The position numbers were made by a program, and so were the translations under genes. A DNA stretch of 64,000 nt from an uncultured Mycoplasmatota bacterium (GTDB lineage: Bacteria > Bacillota_I > Bacilli_A > RF39 > UBA660), in assembly GCA_900553395.1 (NCBI GenBank), contig USDJ01000002.1:1-64000 (forward strand). The letters are read 5' to 3'. How positions within the stretch are numbered: the first letter of the stretch is position 1; each line of letters opens with the position of its first letter. The notes beneath the pieces were generated by a model. The model had not been told where the DNA came from and made no database searches. It saw only the letters and a list, made by a program, of their open reading frames with translations. Of this stretch, positions 55,337 to 64,000 are shown piece by piece.

Positions 55337-57064
55337 TTATTTATCTTTTGAACTATATAATGCGAGAATTTTATTATAAATTCCTGGTTCTATTTTGTTT
55401 AAAGCATTTATAGTAACTTCAAAAGATCTTTTATATTCTCCTCTATAGAATAATTGCTCTGATAAATTTAAATTACTATTCAAGTCTTCATAACTACTTC
55501 TATATCTATTACCATATACTATAGCTTTTTCTGCAAACATCGCATTTTTCATCATTTCTTTTGTCTTTGTGTATAATTTTAAAACTAAGTCACGTGCAGT
55601 ATCAACTCTTGTATTTAATATATCTATAGTAATAGGCTTTTTATCTAATTCTTTAACTATCTCTTTTATAGCTACATTTGCTTCATTTAATTCTACATAA
55701 TATGCATCTGGAATAACAGGTAATTTATATTCTCTCATTTGAAGTTTAGAATCTTTTAAAACCATTTTTACTTCTTCTAGTTGTTGTCTTGCTCTAACTT
55801 CGTCATCGTGCATACTTCCTATAACATTTAAAGAATCCTCTAACTTTGATTCAGTATGAGACAAATTATTTGAAAGTCCTTCAATCTCTTTTAAAAGTTT
55901 AGAATATGCAAAGCTATTATTAAACTTAGTGTGGTCCTGTAACAACTTATAATTAGAATTTAAGTCAAATACTTCTTTTCTGACTTCATTTAATGAATTT
56001 ATATTTTCTTCTTTTAAATTATAAATACTTTTTATTTCATCTATTTGATCAAATATTTCATCAACTACACTATTCATTTTTGTTAGCTTCGTAGAAAAGT
56101 TAAGTAAAGCTTCTTCATATGTTTTTCTATCAACTTTTTCTTTTTCAAAATCATTGAATAATGAATCAAAATATTCAAGTAAAGTTTTTAGTTCCTCTAG
56201 GCTTCCATTCATATCAAGTCTTTTTGTTCTCTCAACGATTTCTTCCATCTTTTTACTTGTTTCTTTTATATTATATTCTAGATTTAAGTAATCAAGTGGA
56301 TAGCCTTCACTTTCCATCTTATTATAAGTAGCTTCTGCCTCCTTTATTCTAGAAGGAAGTACACTTGTTAGCATAAGTATTATTGAAGGTATCTCCTCTA
56401 TTACAACACTCATATGATTTAAAAGGCTATCTATATTATTTAAAATATCATCTACTTCAGTATATTCATTATTATCCATAAGGCTTTCAAAAGCTTCAAA
56501 TTGTTTAGCAATAACTTCAAATTGATTATTAACTATTTCAGCAAAAGAGCCATACTCAATCTTGTCATCACTAAATTTTTGATACAATGTTCTGTATCTT
56601 GCTTTATAACCTGTAATTATTGTTCTACTTCTTTCTTCACTAGATGTTAAATCTTTTATTTCTCCAAATAAAAATTCAGAGTTAGTACGTACTTTATATA
56701 ATTCCATTTCCAACTTAGCTATTTTATAAGTAGTACTTTTATAATCCATTTGCGATAATGAATACTCAGCATCAAGTATCATATCAGATAACTTAGGTAT
56801 TTGAACTTCCTTAATCTGATTTAATCTTTTAGTCCATTCGTTATATAAATCTTTTAATTTATCGTTATTTAAAAAAGCTTCTACCTTAGCTAGTTCTGGA
56901 ACTATTGGAGAAGTAGCTAACTCATTTTTTTCTATTTCTAATTTCTCCAAAGTTTTTTTAATCTTTTTATTTCTTTTACTTTGTGAAAAATTTAATACAC
57001 CTATAATAAGTCCAACGCTTATAATGAAAAAAGTAAACATAATAAGTGTCAAATCATCCATCAT
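55337..57064 (-). CDS. ezrA: Septation ring formation regulator EzrA
   Basis: About 575 aa from ATG 57064; the GTG at 57073 lies inside the AGGTGAT ribosome site and is unlikely. One N-terminal membrane helix (about 7-25, LIMFTFFIISVGLIIGVLNF) precedes several spectrin-like coiled-coil repeats. The end SEQLFYRGEYKRSFEVTINA is the family signature. EzrA binds FtsZ and limits Z-ring formation away from mid-cell. It is divergent from rpsD, as in Bacillus. Confidence 0.93.
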   Translation of the reverse strand: MMDDLTLIMFTFFIISVGLIIGVLNFSQSKRNKKIKKTLEKLEIEKNELATSPIVPELAKVEAFLNNDKLKDLYNEWTKRLNQIKEVQIPKLSDMILDAEYSLSQMDYKSTTYKIAKLEMELYKVRTNSEFLFGEIKDLTSSEERSRTIITGYKARYRTLYQKFSDDKIEYGSFAEIVNNQFEVIAKQFEAFESLMDNNEYTEVDDILNNIDSLLNHMSVVIEEIPSIILMLTSVLPSRIKEAEATYNKMESEGYPLDYLNLEYNIKETSKKMEEIVERTKRLDMNGSLEELKTLLEYFDSLFNDFEKEKVDRKTYEEALLNFSTKLTKMNSVVDEIFDQIDEIKSIYNLKEENINSLNEVRKEVFDLNSNYKLLQDHTKFNNSFAYSKLLKEIEGLSNNLSHTESKLEDSLNVIGSMHDDEVRARQQLEEVKMVLKDSKLQMREYKLPVIPDAYYVELNEANVAIKEIVKELDKKPITIDILNTRVDTARDLVLKLYTKTKEMMKNAMFAEKAIVYGNRYRSSYEDLNSNLNLSEQLFYRGEYKRSFEVTINALNKIEPGIYNKILALYSSKDK

Positions 57065-57169
57065 AGCAATCACCTATTATAATTATAACATACTTTTTTT
57101 ATAATTCGACAATATTTTTTATTTTATTTATAAAACTTAAGCTTAATATAACTTTATATCATATTTTTC

Positions 57170-57198
57170 TTGACTTTATAATAAATTAATTATATAAT
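57170..57198 (+). promoter_or_regulatory. Promoter of rpsD
   Basis: TTGACT (57170-57175), 17-base spacer and TATAAT (57193-57198). Confidence 0.75.
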
Positions 57199-57204
57199 TA
57201 ATCT

Positions 57205-57347
57205 TGCGAAGAAAGAAGCAATCTTTGATATTTGCAATGTGTTTATTCCTTCGGGTTTATTAGTAACTATTTGCTTTTATTGCGAAAATATTAAAATAAA
57301 CACCCTGTAATTAGGCAAAGAGCCTTTTCGTAAGAAAGGAGAAATTT
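57205..57347 (+). ncRNA. rpsD leader, probable S4-binding regulatory RNA
   Basis: About 140 transcribed bases precede rpsD. They contain AAGCAAT (57214-57220) able to pair with TTTGCTT (about 57271-57277), the tetraloop-like CCTTCGGG at about 57248-57255, and a further stem near the ribosome site (AAAGGAG at 57337). Firmicute rpsD genes carry S4-binding leaders for autogenous control; this one has the right place and size but I could not check the consensus. Confidence 0.55.
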
Positions 57348-57950
57348 ATGTCAAGATACACTAAATCAAGTTATCGTGTAAGCCGTCGTTTAGGTTTTTC
57401 TACTCTTGAAACTGGTCGTGAATTAGCTAAAAAGCCTTATGCTCCAGGTATTCATGGAAATAAAAAAGCTAAAAAGTTATCTAACTATGGTGTTCAATTA
57501 CAAGAAAAACAAAAAGTTAGATTTATGTACGGTTTAAATGAAAAACAATTCAGAAAAACATTTGAAGATGCTGGAAAAATGAAAGGTGTACATGGTGAAA
57601 ACCTATTCAAGTTACTTGAATCTAGATTAGATAACTTAGTTTATAGAATTGGATTCGCTACTACAAGAAGAGGTGCTAGACAATTAGTTAACCATGGACA
57701 TATAACAGTAAATGGAATAAAAGTTAATATTCCTTCATACAGATGTAAACCTGGTGATTTTATCGCTATTAAAGAATCTGATAAAGAATTAGCTATAGTT
57801 AAATCTTCTCTAGAAGCTTTAAGTAAAAGAGTTGAATTCTTAACTTTTGATGAATCTAAATTAGCAGCTACTTTTGTTAGATATCCAGAAAGATCTGAAT
57901 TAAATACTGAAATTAATGATTCATTAGTTGTTGAATACTACAACAGATAG
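57348..57950 (+). CDS. rpsD: 30S ribosomal protein S4
   Basis: 200 aa, normal length. Opens MSRYTKSSYRVSRRLGFSTL with RRGARQLVNHGHITVNGIKV, the S4 RNA-binding domain. There is no N-terminal zinc motif, the C-minus form of S4. It nucleates 30S assembly and often represses its own leader. AAGGAG lies 9 bases before the ATG. It ends with a strong terminator. Confidence 0.97.
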   Translation: MSRYTKSSYRVSRRLGFSTLETGRELAKKPYAPGIHGNKKAKKLSNYGVQLQEKQKVRFMYGLNEKQFRKTFEDAGKMKGVHGENLFKLLESRLDNLVYRIGFATTRRGARQLVNHGHITVNGIKVNIPSYRCKPGDFIAIKESDKELAIVKSSLEALSKRVEFLTFDESKLAATFVRYPERSELNTEINDSLVVEYYNR

Positions 57951-57976
57951 AAAAGACTTGATCTTTTCTTTTTTTA
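57949..57976 (+). terminator. Terminator of rpsD
   Basis: AGAAAAGA CTTGA TCTTTTCT followed by TTTTTT. Confidence 0.75.
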
Positions 57977-58068
57977 TGTATTTTATGAAAATTAGAATAT
58001 CTAGACAAAGATTAAATTTAATAGTATAATTGTATAGTCGAATTAATCTTAAAGAAAGGAGGTTAACT

Positions 58069-59739
58069 TTGAAATTTATAAATAACAATATAAACGATAC
58101 TAAAATATTCGCACTTGGCGGACTTGGAGAAGTTGGTAAAAATATGTATTGCATAATGACAGGTAATGAATTAATTATTACTGATGCAGGAATTATATTT
58201 CCTTCTGATGAGTTACCTGGCGTAGACTATATTTTACCAGATTTTACATTTCTTAAGAAAAATGAAAGTAAAATAAAAGCACTATTTATAACTCATGGCC
58301 ACGAAGACCATATAGGTGGAATTCCGTTCTTATTACAAACTGTAAATATTCCCGCTATATACTCCCCTAATCAAGCTGCTGGTTTGATTAGAAAAAAGCT
58401 AGAAGATAGGAATATTAACTATAAAAATTTAATAGTATATGACGAGAATACTAAAGTAAAATTTAAAAATATGTCTGTCGAGTTTTTTAGGACAACACAT
58501 TCAATACCTGATTCTCACGGTATAGTTATTCATACGCCTAATGGTACTATAGTTACAACTGGAGACTTTAAATTCGACTTAACTCCTATAGGACCTATGG
58601 CTAATATACACAAAATGGCATCTATTGGTATGAAAGGTGTATCTTTACTTTTAAGCGACAGTACTAATGCTTTAAATGAAGGTGTTAGTCTAAGTGAATC
58701 TAAAGTAGATGCAGCACTTTCTCATATATTTCTTCAACATAGTGGAAGAATAATAATTGCTACATTCGCTTCTAATATATATAGGCTAAAACATATAGTT
58801 GACACTTGTAAAAGAAACAATAGAAAAATAGCTATATTTGGTAGAAGTATGGAAAACAATATTGAAATATCACTAAATGAAGGGTATATAAAAAATAAAG
58901 AAATATTTGTGACTCCTGAGGAAGCTAATAATCTTCCATCTAATGAAGTATGCTTACTTTGTACAGGTTCACAAGGAGAGCCACTTGCTGCTCTTTCTAG
59001 AATAGCTAATGGATCTCATAAACAAATCAAATTACAAGATGACGATATAGTGATATTTTCATCAAGTGCTATACCAGGTAATGCATTAAGTATATCAAAG
59101 ACAATAAATAAATTATATTTAAAAGGCGTTAAAGTCTACACTAATATTCATACATCTGGACACGGCAATCAAGAAGAATTAAAACTTATGCTAAGACTTA
59201 TAAAGCCAAAATATTTTATGCCTTTCCACGGAGAATATAGAATGCTTAGAAGTCACGCTGACTTAGCTATTTTATGTGGTATGCCAAAAGAAAATACATT
59301 TGTCTTAGAAAATGGCGAAGTATTATCATTATATAAAGGTGTTATAAAGAAAGATAAACCAGTTATATGTGGAGATCAATATGTAGATGGAAATAGAATT
59401 GGTGAAATTGGAAATGCTATGATGAGAGAAAGAAAAATCATGTCTAGTGATGGAATCGTCATAGTAATCGCTAATATAGATACATCAAAGAAAAAACTAC
59501 TATTCCCTACTAATATTACTTCAAGAGGATTTGTCTTAATTCAAGAAAATCTAGATTTATTAAAGGAAATAGAAACAGAAGCAACTAATATAGTTAATAA
59601 CAAATTAAAAGTTAATTGCATATTTAGTGAAATTAAAAATGACTTAATAAGTAATTTAGGAAGTTTCATTTATGAAAAAACTGGAAGAAATCCTATTATA
59701 GTACCTATTATAAATGACGTTAAAAGAGCTACAGAATAG
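58069..59739 (+). CDS. rnjA: Ribonuclease J
   Basis: 556 aa from TTG 58069 (KFINNNINDTKIFALGGLGE), chosen because AAAGGAGG lies 6 bases before it; a frame starting at 58030 has no such site. The metallo-beta-lactamase core shows ITHGHEDHIGGIPFLL, TGDFKFDLTPIG and SGHGNQEELKLML, with the beta-CASP domain between. The C-terminal domain (about 460-556) mediates dimerisation in the family. RNase J is a 5'-3' exo- and endonuclease central to mRNA decay in Firmicutes. A terminator shared with the adhesin gene closes it. Confidence 0.95.
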   Translation: MKFINNNINDTKIFALGGLGEVGKNMYCIMTGNELIITDAGIIFPSDELPGVDYILPDFTFLKKNESKIKALFITHGHEDHIGGIPFLLQTVNIPAIYSPNQAAGLIRKKLEDRNINYKNLIVYDENTKVKFKNMSVEFFRTTHSIPDSHGIVIHTPNGTIVTTGDFKFDLTPIGPMANIHKMASIGMKGVSLLLSDSTNALNEGVSLSESKVDAALSHIFLQHSGRIIIATFASNIYRLKHIVDTCKRNNRKIAIFGRSMENNIEISLNEGYIKNKEIFVTPEEANNLPSNEVCLLCTGSQGEPLAALSRIANGSHKQIKLQDDDIVIFSSSAIPGNALSISKTINKLYLKGVKVYTNIHTSGHGNQEELKLMLRLIKPKYFMPFHGEYRMLRSHADLAILCGMPKENTFVLENGEVLSLYKGVIKKDKPVICGDQYVDGNRIGEIGNAMMRERKIMSSDGIVIVIANIDTSKKKLLFPTNITSRGFVLIQENLDLLKEIETEATNIVNNKLKVNCIFSEIKNDLISNLGSFIYEKTGRNPIIVPIINDVKRATE

Positions 59740-59750
59740 CTCTTTTTTTT
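59723..59750. terminator. Terminator between rnjA and the adhesin gene
   Basis: AAAGAGCT ACAGAAT AGCTCTTT then TTTTT on plus. The stop of the minus-strand gene (59729) lies inside. Confidence 0.75.
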
Positions 59751-61165
59751 GAAATAAAAACTAAAAATAATCCAGTTATAATTAACGAAGCTGACACTTT
59801 ACTTTTATGATCATTTTTTAGTGTATCTGGTACATCCACTACTAAGACTTCTCTTTTATCATATAGTTCAAATACATATTTCCTTTTTTCATTTATAGAT
59901 ATCTTAAATTTATCTATAAAGCTATAGCCATCTTTTCCTTTAATTTGCACTAAATAATATTCACCAAAAGGTATAGTCTTTTTTGCAGAGCCATTTTCCG
60001 TTTTAAAAGTTTCTACAAGTTCTATCTTTGAATTATATAGTTCAAAGATAGCACCATCTTCTTTAGTATAATTATCACCATCTACATAATATTTATTTAA
60101 AATAACTTCTGCTTTAATTATTTTCTCGTATGAATTAATTAAAGCACTTTTATTTTCTTTTGTTAAATTTACATAATATATATTAGTATCAAGTTCATAT
60201 CCTTCACTTGGCTTTAATTCCTTAACATAATAATTTCCAAGTTCTAAATTTTTAAAAGTTGCTACCCCACTTTCATCCGTAGTAATCTCTGCAATTAATC
60301 CTGAATCATTATATATACCATATATAGCTCCTTTAAGTGTAGCTTCTATTCTTTCTTCAGATTCACTATCAAACTTATTTATTATTATATTACCACTATT
60401 AACTTCTATCGTTATATTAAAAGTAATATCATTTAATTTGCCCGGCGATATAAGAGCCTGAGCTCCACTTAGATAATACAATTTATAATTAGTATCTATT
60501 GGGCTTTTTTTTATAAATGTTATATTATATATTCCATCTTCTTTAGTATCAATAATAAGCTTATTATTAATAATCTTTGATTCTATATTTGATTCTTTTA
60601 TTTCATAGTTACTTAAAACATCATTAGTATCATATATTTCATATTGTCTATTTGACGAATATTCAAAATGTAAGCCACTAAAACTAGGCTTTTTTAAATG
60701 TTTATCAACTAATGAATTAATCTCATTAATCTCCGCTTCATATTTATTTACTTTATTATTACTTGAATCTGTAAAAAATATTTCTTCAACACCTAAAGAT
60801 TTCCATATTAAGGCTTGTGTAGCTATATACCACTCTATACTATCGTGGTTATAAAAACCATATCCGTAATAAGAAATTAGATTTATTTTATTTAAAACCT
60901 CTTCGCTTATATTAAATAAATCACTATTATATTCATACTCTTCATAATAAACATTAGGCTTTATTAATTTAAATGGTTCGATACAATATACTAATTTACC
61001 ATCTTCTCTTACGTACTTATACATATTACCATTATAAGCCTCTTTACCAGATTTTATATGAATATAAGTATCACTAAATTTGCCATTAATATAAAATTTA
61101 GATTTTGCTTCTACACCTCCCATAAATAAAATAAAAAGTATAAAAATATTAATAATTTTTTTCAT
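59729..61165 (-). CDS. Thioester-domain, Cna-B-repeat cell-wall-anchored adhesin
   Basis: 478 aa. Signal peptide to about residue 20 (VEA). Next a thioester domain: Cys61 in VYCIEPF and Gln117 in YIATQALIWKS could form the internal Cys-Gln thioester used to bind host amines. Two Cna-B/SpaA-type beta-sandwiches follow (about 250-345 and 348-440), with EATLKGAIYGIYNDSG, GVATFKNLELGNYYVKEL and EDGAIFELYNS. The end is a variant sorting signal: VPDTL (445-449), a hydrophobic helix and a KKR tail. Sortase class unknown. AAAGGAGG precedes the ATG. It probably mediates attachment to a host surface. Confidence 0.9.
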   Translation of the reverse strand: MKKIINIFILFILFMGGVEAKSKFYINGKFSDTYIHIKSGKEAYNGNMYKYVREDGKLVYCIEPFKLIKPNVYYEEYEYNSDLFNISEEVLNKINLISYYGYGFYNHDSIEWYIATQALIWKSLGVEEIFFTDSSNNKVNKYEAEINEINSLVDKHLKKPSFSGLHFEYSSNRQYEIYDTNDVLSNYEIKESNIESKIINNKLIIDTKEDGIYNITFIKKSPIDTNYKLYYLSGAQALISPGKLNDITFNITIEVNSGNIIINKFDSESEERIEATLKGAIYGIYNDSGLIAEITTDESGVATFKNLELGNYYVKELKPSEGYELDTNIYYVNLTKENKSALINSYEKIIKAEVILNKYYVDGDNYTKEDGAIFELYNSKIELVETFKTENGSAKKTIPFGEYYLVQIKGKDGYSFIDKFKISINEKRKYVFELYDKREVLVVDVPDTLKNDHKSKVSASLIITGLFLVFISKKRAIL

Positions 61166-61328
61166 ATTATTCCTCCTTTTTTATACTTTTACCATATAAG
61201 TAAACTTATATCAAAAGAGTATTTTTTAAAAACTATTAGTACTTTTATACAATAAATCATATTTTACTTTTAAATATTAAATTTTTTAAGAATTAATACT
61301 TCTAAAATATAAATTCATCAATTTTATT

Positions 61329-62345
61329 TTATTTTTCTTTATGGGAACTATCCTCACCTGTTGATGCATATGTACCAACAAACTCTGATATTATTTGTCT
61401 TTTCTCGTTATCAACAACATATTTAGAAAATCTCTTAAAGTTTCCTCCTGATTTAACTAAGGCTAAAAAATTATCTACGTCAAATTTATTCATCCAATTT
61501 CTTTGTTGCTGTAATGATAACTTATAATTTTTTCCAGGATGTATTTCATATCCAGATTCTGTTTCTCTTCCAGACAAGATAACTTCTTTATCTTGGTTAT
61601 CTACATATGACGTTAAATCAACACTATAAATATAATCTAATATCAATAGTAATACCTGAAAACTATATGGAAGTTCACATTCTTGCTTTTCAACATTATA
61701 CTTTGATTCTAAATCTTTTAATCCTTCATTATTTTTATATAAAAAGTTTATTGATACAAAATAGCTTTTTGGTACGCCTAAAATAATTGCAAGTTTGCTT
61801 AGCATAGCATCATACATTTCATAATTGTGCAAACTAGAAACGACCGTACCATTATTAATCATCCTTAAATTCTCAGTAGGAATTTCTCTTTCTTCAAAAG
61901 ATATTCCGTGAATTTCAGAATATACCATCTCTGCAAAATATTGTGTTTGGGCTTCCATTATTAGTCTGCCAATATTGCTTTCTTGATTAATTCCAACTTT
62001 ATCATTATCAGGATTTGTTTGTACCGCATGATGTAATTCATGATAAACAACCATTTCTCTAAGTGGTTCTGCTAAAGAGTCTCTTATGAATATTGTCTTA
62101 CTCTCTGGATCTCTAAATCCCTTTACATCAGCGCCTTTTTGCAAATAAATTCTGTGATTTTGATCATAAAACTCAACTTTGCTCGCATATCTTATAGCAT
62201 TATCTATTAAGTCATCTAATTTAATACCCTTAGGGATTAAGTTCTTTTTCACTAAAACGTAAAAGTAATTTGTAAAATATGTTAAGGTTTCACTAGTTAT
62301 ATTACCAGCTTTATCACTAATTAATTTTTTTATTTCCTCGTACAT
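61329..62345 (-). CDS. Putative zinc metallopeptidase (HExxH)
   Basis: 338 aa, cytosolic by pattern. HELHH at 102-106 is preceded by MVVY, and EAQTQYFAE (Glu131) follows 25 residues later, the layout of gluzincin-type sites. The rest is helical and matches no family I recall. It could be a peptidase or a catalytically modified relative. GGAGGTAATA precedes the ATG. It lies between the adhesin and leuS genes on the same strand. Confidence 0.65.
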   Translation of the reverse strand: MYEEIKKLISDKAGNITSETLTYFTNYFYVLVKKNLIPKGIKLDDLIDNAIRYASKVEFYDQNHRIYLQKGADVKGFRDPESKTIFIRDSLAEPLREMVVYHELHHAVQTNPDNDKVGINQESNIGRLIMEAQTQYFAEMVYSEIHGISFEEREIPTENLRMINNGTVVSSLHNYEMYDAMLSKLAIILGVPKSYFVSINFLYKNNEGLKDLESKYNVEKQECELPYSFQVLLLILDYIYSVDLTSYVDNQDKEVILSGRETESGYEIHPGKNYKLSLQQQRNWMNKFDVDNFLALVKSGGNFKRFSKYVVDNEKRQIISEFVGTYASTGEDSSHKEK

Positions 62346-62437
62346 TTGCTATTACCTCCAAGTATATTATAGCATAAAACTATATCCGTTATTATAATAA
62401 TTATTGATAGATATAAAAGAAAACTTATATAATTATC

Positions 62438-62467
62438 AAAAAATAGAAGAACAAGTCTTCTATTTAA
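62438..62467 (-). terminator. Terminator of leuS
   Basis: Minus-strand AAATAGAAGA CTTG TTCTTCTATTT then TTTGA; the left arm covers the leuS stop. Confidence 0.65.
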
Positions 62468-64000
62468 CTACTATATTTACTAACTTTTTAGGTACTACAA
62501 CCACTTTTATAACTTCTTTACCATCAGTGAAAGCTTTTACATTATCTATATCAAAAGCTAAAGATTTCATTTCTTCTTCTTTAGTATCGGAACTAACTTC
62601 TATTTTGCCTCTTAATTTTCCATTTACTTGTACTATCATAGTGAAAGTATTATTTTCTAATTTAGAAATATCATAAGTTGGCCAAGTAGATTTACATAAA
62701 ACTTCACCTAGTTCATATTTTTCATTTAATTCTTCAGTAATATGAGGGCATATAGGATTTAAAAGATGTATTAATGTTCTATAATCTTTTTTAGTGATAC
62801 TATCTAATTCTTCTAATTTATTTAATAATATCATTAATGAAGATACTGCTGTATTATATTTCATATTATCAAAATCATCTGTTACCTTTTTTATAGTTTG
62901 ATTCATAAGAATTTCAACTTGATTAGAATATCCTTCTACATTATTTAATTTATTACCAAGTTTATATACTCTATCCAAGAATTTTTTGCATCCTTTTAAT
63001 CCATTTTCACTCCAAGAAGCGTCCATAGTATAATCACCAATAAATAGCTCATAACATCTTAAAGCATCTGCACCATATTCTTTAATCATATCGTCTGGAT
63101 TTACAACATTACCTCTTGACTTACTCATTTTCTCGCCATTTGCGCCTAGAATCATTCCATGAGCTACACGTTTTTTAAATGGTTCTCTAAATGGAACTAA
63201 TCCTTGATCATATAAGAAATTATGCCAAAATCTTGCATAAAGTAAATGTCTTGTTGCGTGCTCCATTCCACCATTGTAGTAGTCTACCATATTGAAATAT
63301 TTAAGTGCTTCTTGACTTACGAATTCTTTATCATTTTTAGGATCCATATATCTTAAATAATACCAACTAGAACCAGCCCAGTTTGGCATAGTATCTGTTT
63401 CTCTTTTAGCAGGTCCACCACATTTTGGACAAGTTGTATTTACCCAATCAGTGATATTAGCTAATGGACTTTCTCCAGTATCTGTTGGTTCATATGAAGC
63501 GACATCTGGAAGTCTTACAGGCAAATCTTCTTCCTTAACTTTAACCCAACCGCATTCTGGGCAATTAATCATAGGTATTGGTTCTCCCCAAAATCTTTGA
63601 CGAGAGAATACCCAGTCTTGTAATTTATAGTTTACTTTTCTTTCTCCGATTCCTTTTTCTTCTAAATATTCAATCATTTTATTAATAGATGACTGTTTAT
63701 CAGTATAACCATTAAGGATACCAGAGTTAACCATTTCTCCACTTCCAGTGTAAGCTTCTTTTGAAATATCTCCGCCTTTAATTACTTCTATGATATTAAT
63801 GCCAAATTTTTTAGCAAACGCATAATCTCTTTCATCGTGTGCAGGTACAGCCATTATAGCACCCGTACCATAATTAACTAAAACATAATCGCTAATCCAA
63901 ATAGGTATTTCTTTATTGGTAATTGGATTTATTGCTGTTAAACCTTCTATTTTTACTCCAGTTTTTTCTTTAGTAACATCTGTTCTTTCTATTTCAGTTT
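62460..64000 (-). CDS. leuS: Leucine-tRNA ligase, C-terminal part (5' end outside window)
   Basis: 513 codons to the right edge. The visible part begins in the CP1 editing domain (VLVNYGTGAIMAVPAHDERD) and has a leucine-specific zinc-like CPECGW...CPKCGG, GGMEHATRHLLYARFW, the signature GEKMSKSRGNVVNPDDMI and the C-terminal extension. The editing Asp of the HDERD motif is retained. The HIGH motif lies beyond the edge. It charges tRNA-Leu. Confidence 0.96.
   Translation of the reverse strand, partial: TEIERTDVTKEKTGVKIEGLTAINPITNKEIPIWISDYVLVNYGTGAIMAVPAHDERDYAFAKKFGINIIEVIKGGDISKEAYTGSGEMVNSGILNGYTDKQSSINKMIEYLEEKGIGERKVNYKLQDWVFSRQRFWGEPIPMINCPECGWVKVKEEDLPVRLPDVASYEPTDTGESPLANITDWVNTTCPKCGGPAKRETDTMPNWAGSSWYYLRYMDPKNDKEFVSQEALKYFNMVDYYNGGMEHATRHLLYARFWHNFLYDQGLVPFREPFKKRVAHGMILGANGEKMSKSRGNVVNPDDMIKEYGADALRCYELFIGDYTMDASWSENGLKGCKKFLDRVYKLGNKLNNVEGYSNQVEILMNQTIKKVTDDFDNMKYNTAVSSLMILLNKLEELDSITKKDYRTLIHLLNPICPHITEELNEKYELGEVLCKSTWPTYDISKLENNTFTMIVQVNGKLRGKIEVSSDTKEEEMKSLAFDIDNVKAFTDGKEVIKVVVVPKKLVNIVVK

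Noticed and set aside
16022..62345. Possible UGA-Trp (mycoplasma-type) code
   Set aside because: Trp is encoded by TGG and the activase gene ends in TGA, so the standard code applies.

Overview
The window is about 70% A+T by eye and uses the standard code: TGG for Trp, and TAA, TAG and TGA all as stops (the activase gene ends in TGA at 16022). Shine-Dalgarno sites are strong (GGAGG or AGGTGAT types). Several gene orders and families are typical of Bacilli within the Firmicutes: an rpoE-type delta subunit next to argS and a YwiB-like gene, yceD-rpmF, EzrA, RNase J, UPF0154/YneF, TmcAL/YlbM, a probable SirA-like protein, and T-box leaders before pheS and thrS. A low-GC, probably gut-dwelling Bacilli lineage (RF39 or Erysipelotrichia-like) fits, but the assignment is an inference.

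Layout. 1-7400 is accessory: a membrane-anchored protein cut by the edge, a divergent regulator with two HTH modules, then a minus-strand surface cluster with no visible signal peptides (prealbumin-like, beta-helix/WxL-like and collagen-like proteins). 7400-13900 holds an ABC-F ATPase, a CmpB-like permease, a broken carbohydrate-binding beta-helix gene, a FAD-Rieske oxidoreductase and the remains of an IS3-family transposase. 13900-22900 holds topA, a three-gene CoA-dehydratase-activase-like set, a Cys-rich mini-protein, a lipoprotein, a FemAB enzyme and a membrane-anchored serpin.

22900-43600 is mainly housekeeping: the str operon (rpsL-rpsG-fusA-tuf), rpmF-yceD, tmcAL, yneF, pheST behind a Phe T-box, two paralogous unknown genes, an MBL hydrolase, rnhB, prmC, prfA, rpoE, argS, a YwiB-like gene and a class A PBP. 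43600-53300 carries membrane proteins, a hybrid histidine kinase, an acyl-CoA ligase with an acyltransferase, two GNATs (one frameshifted), and perR-rbr with a probable PerR operator. 53300-64000 has thrS behind a Thr T-box, ezrA, rpsD with a leader, rnjA, a thioester/Cna-B cell-wall adhesin, a HExxH protein and the 3' part of leuS.

No tRNA, rRNA or CRISPR array was seen. The least explained parts are the leaderless surface cluster (2773-6791), the paralogous pair at 34534-35959, the split activase set with an extra Cys cluster (16022-18941), and two genes disrupted at A-runs (A6 at 10289, A7 at 51469).
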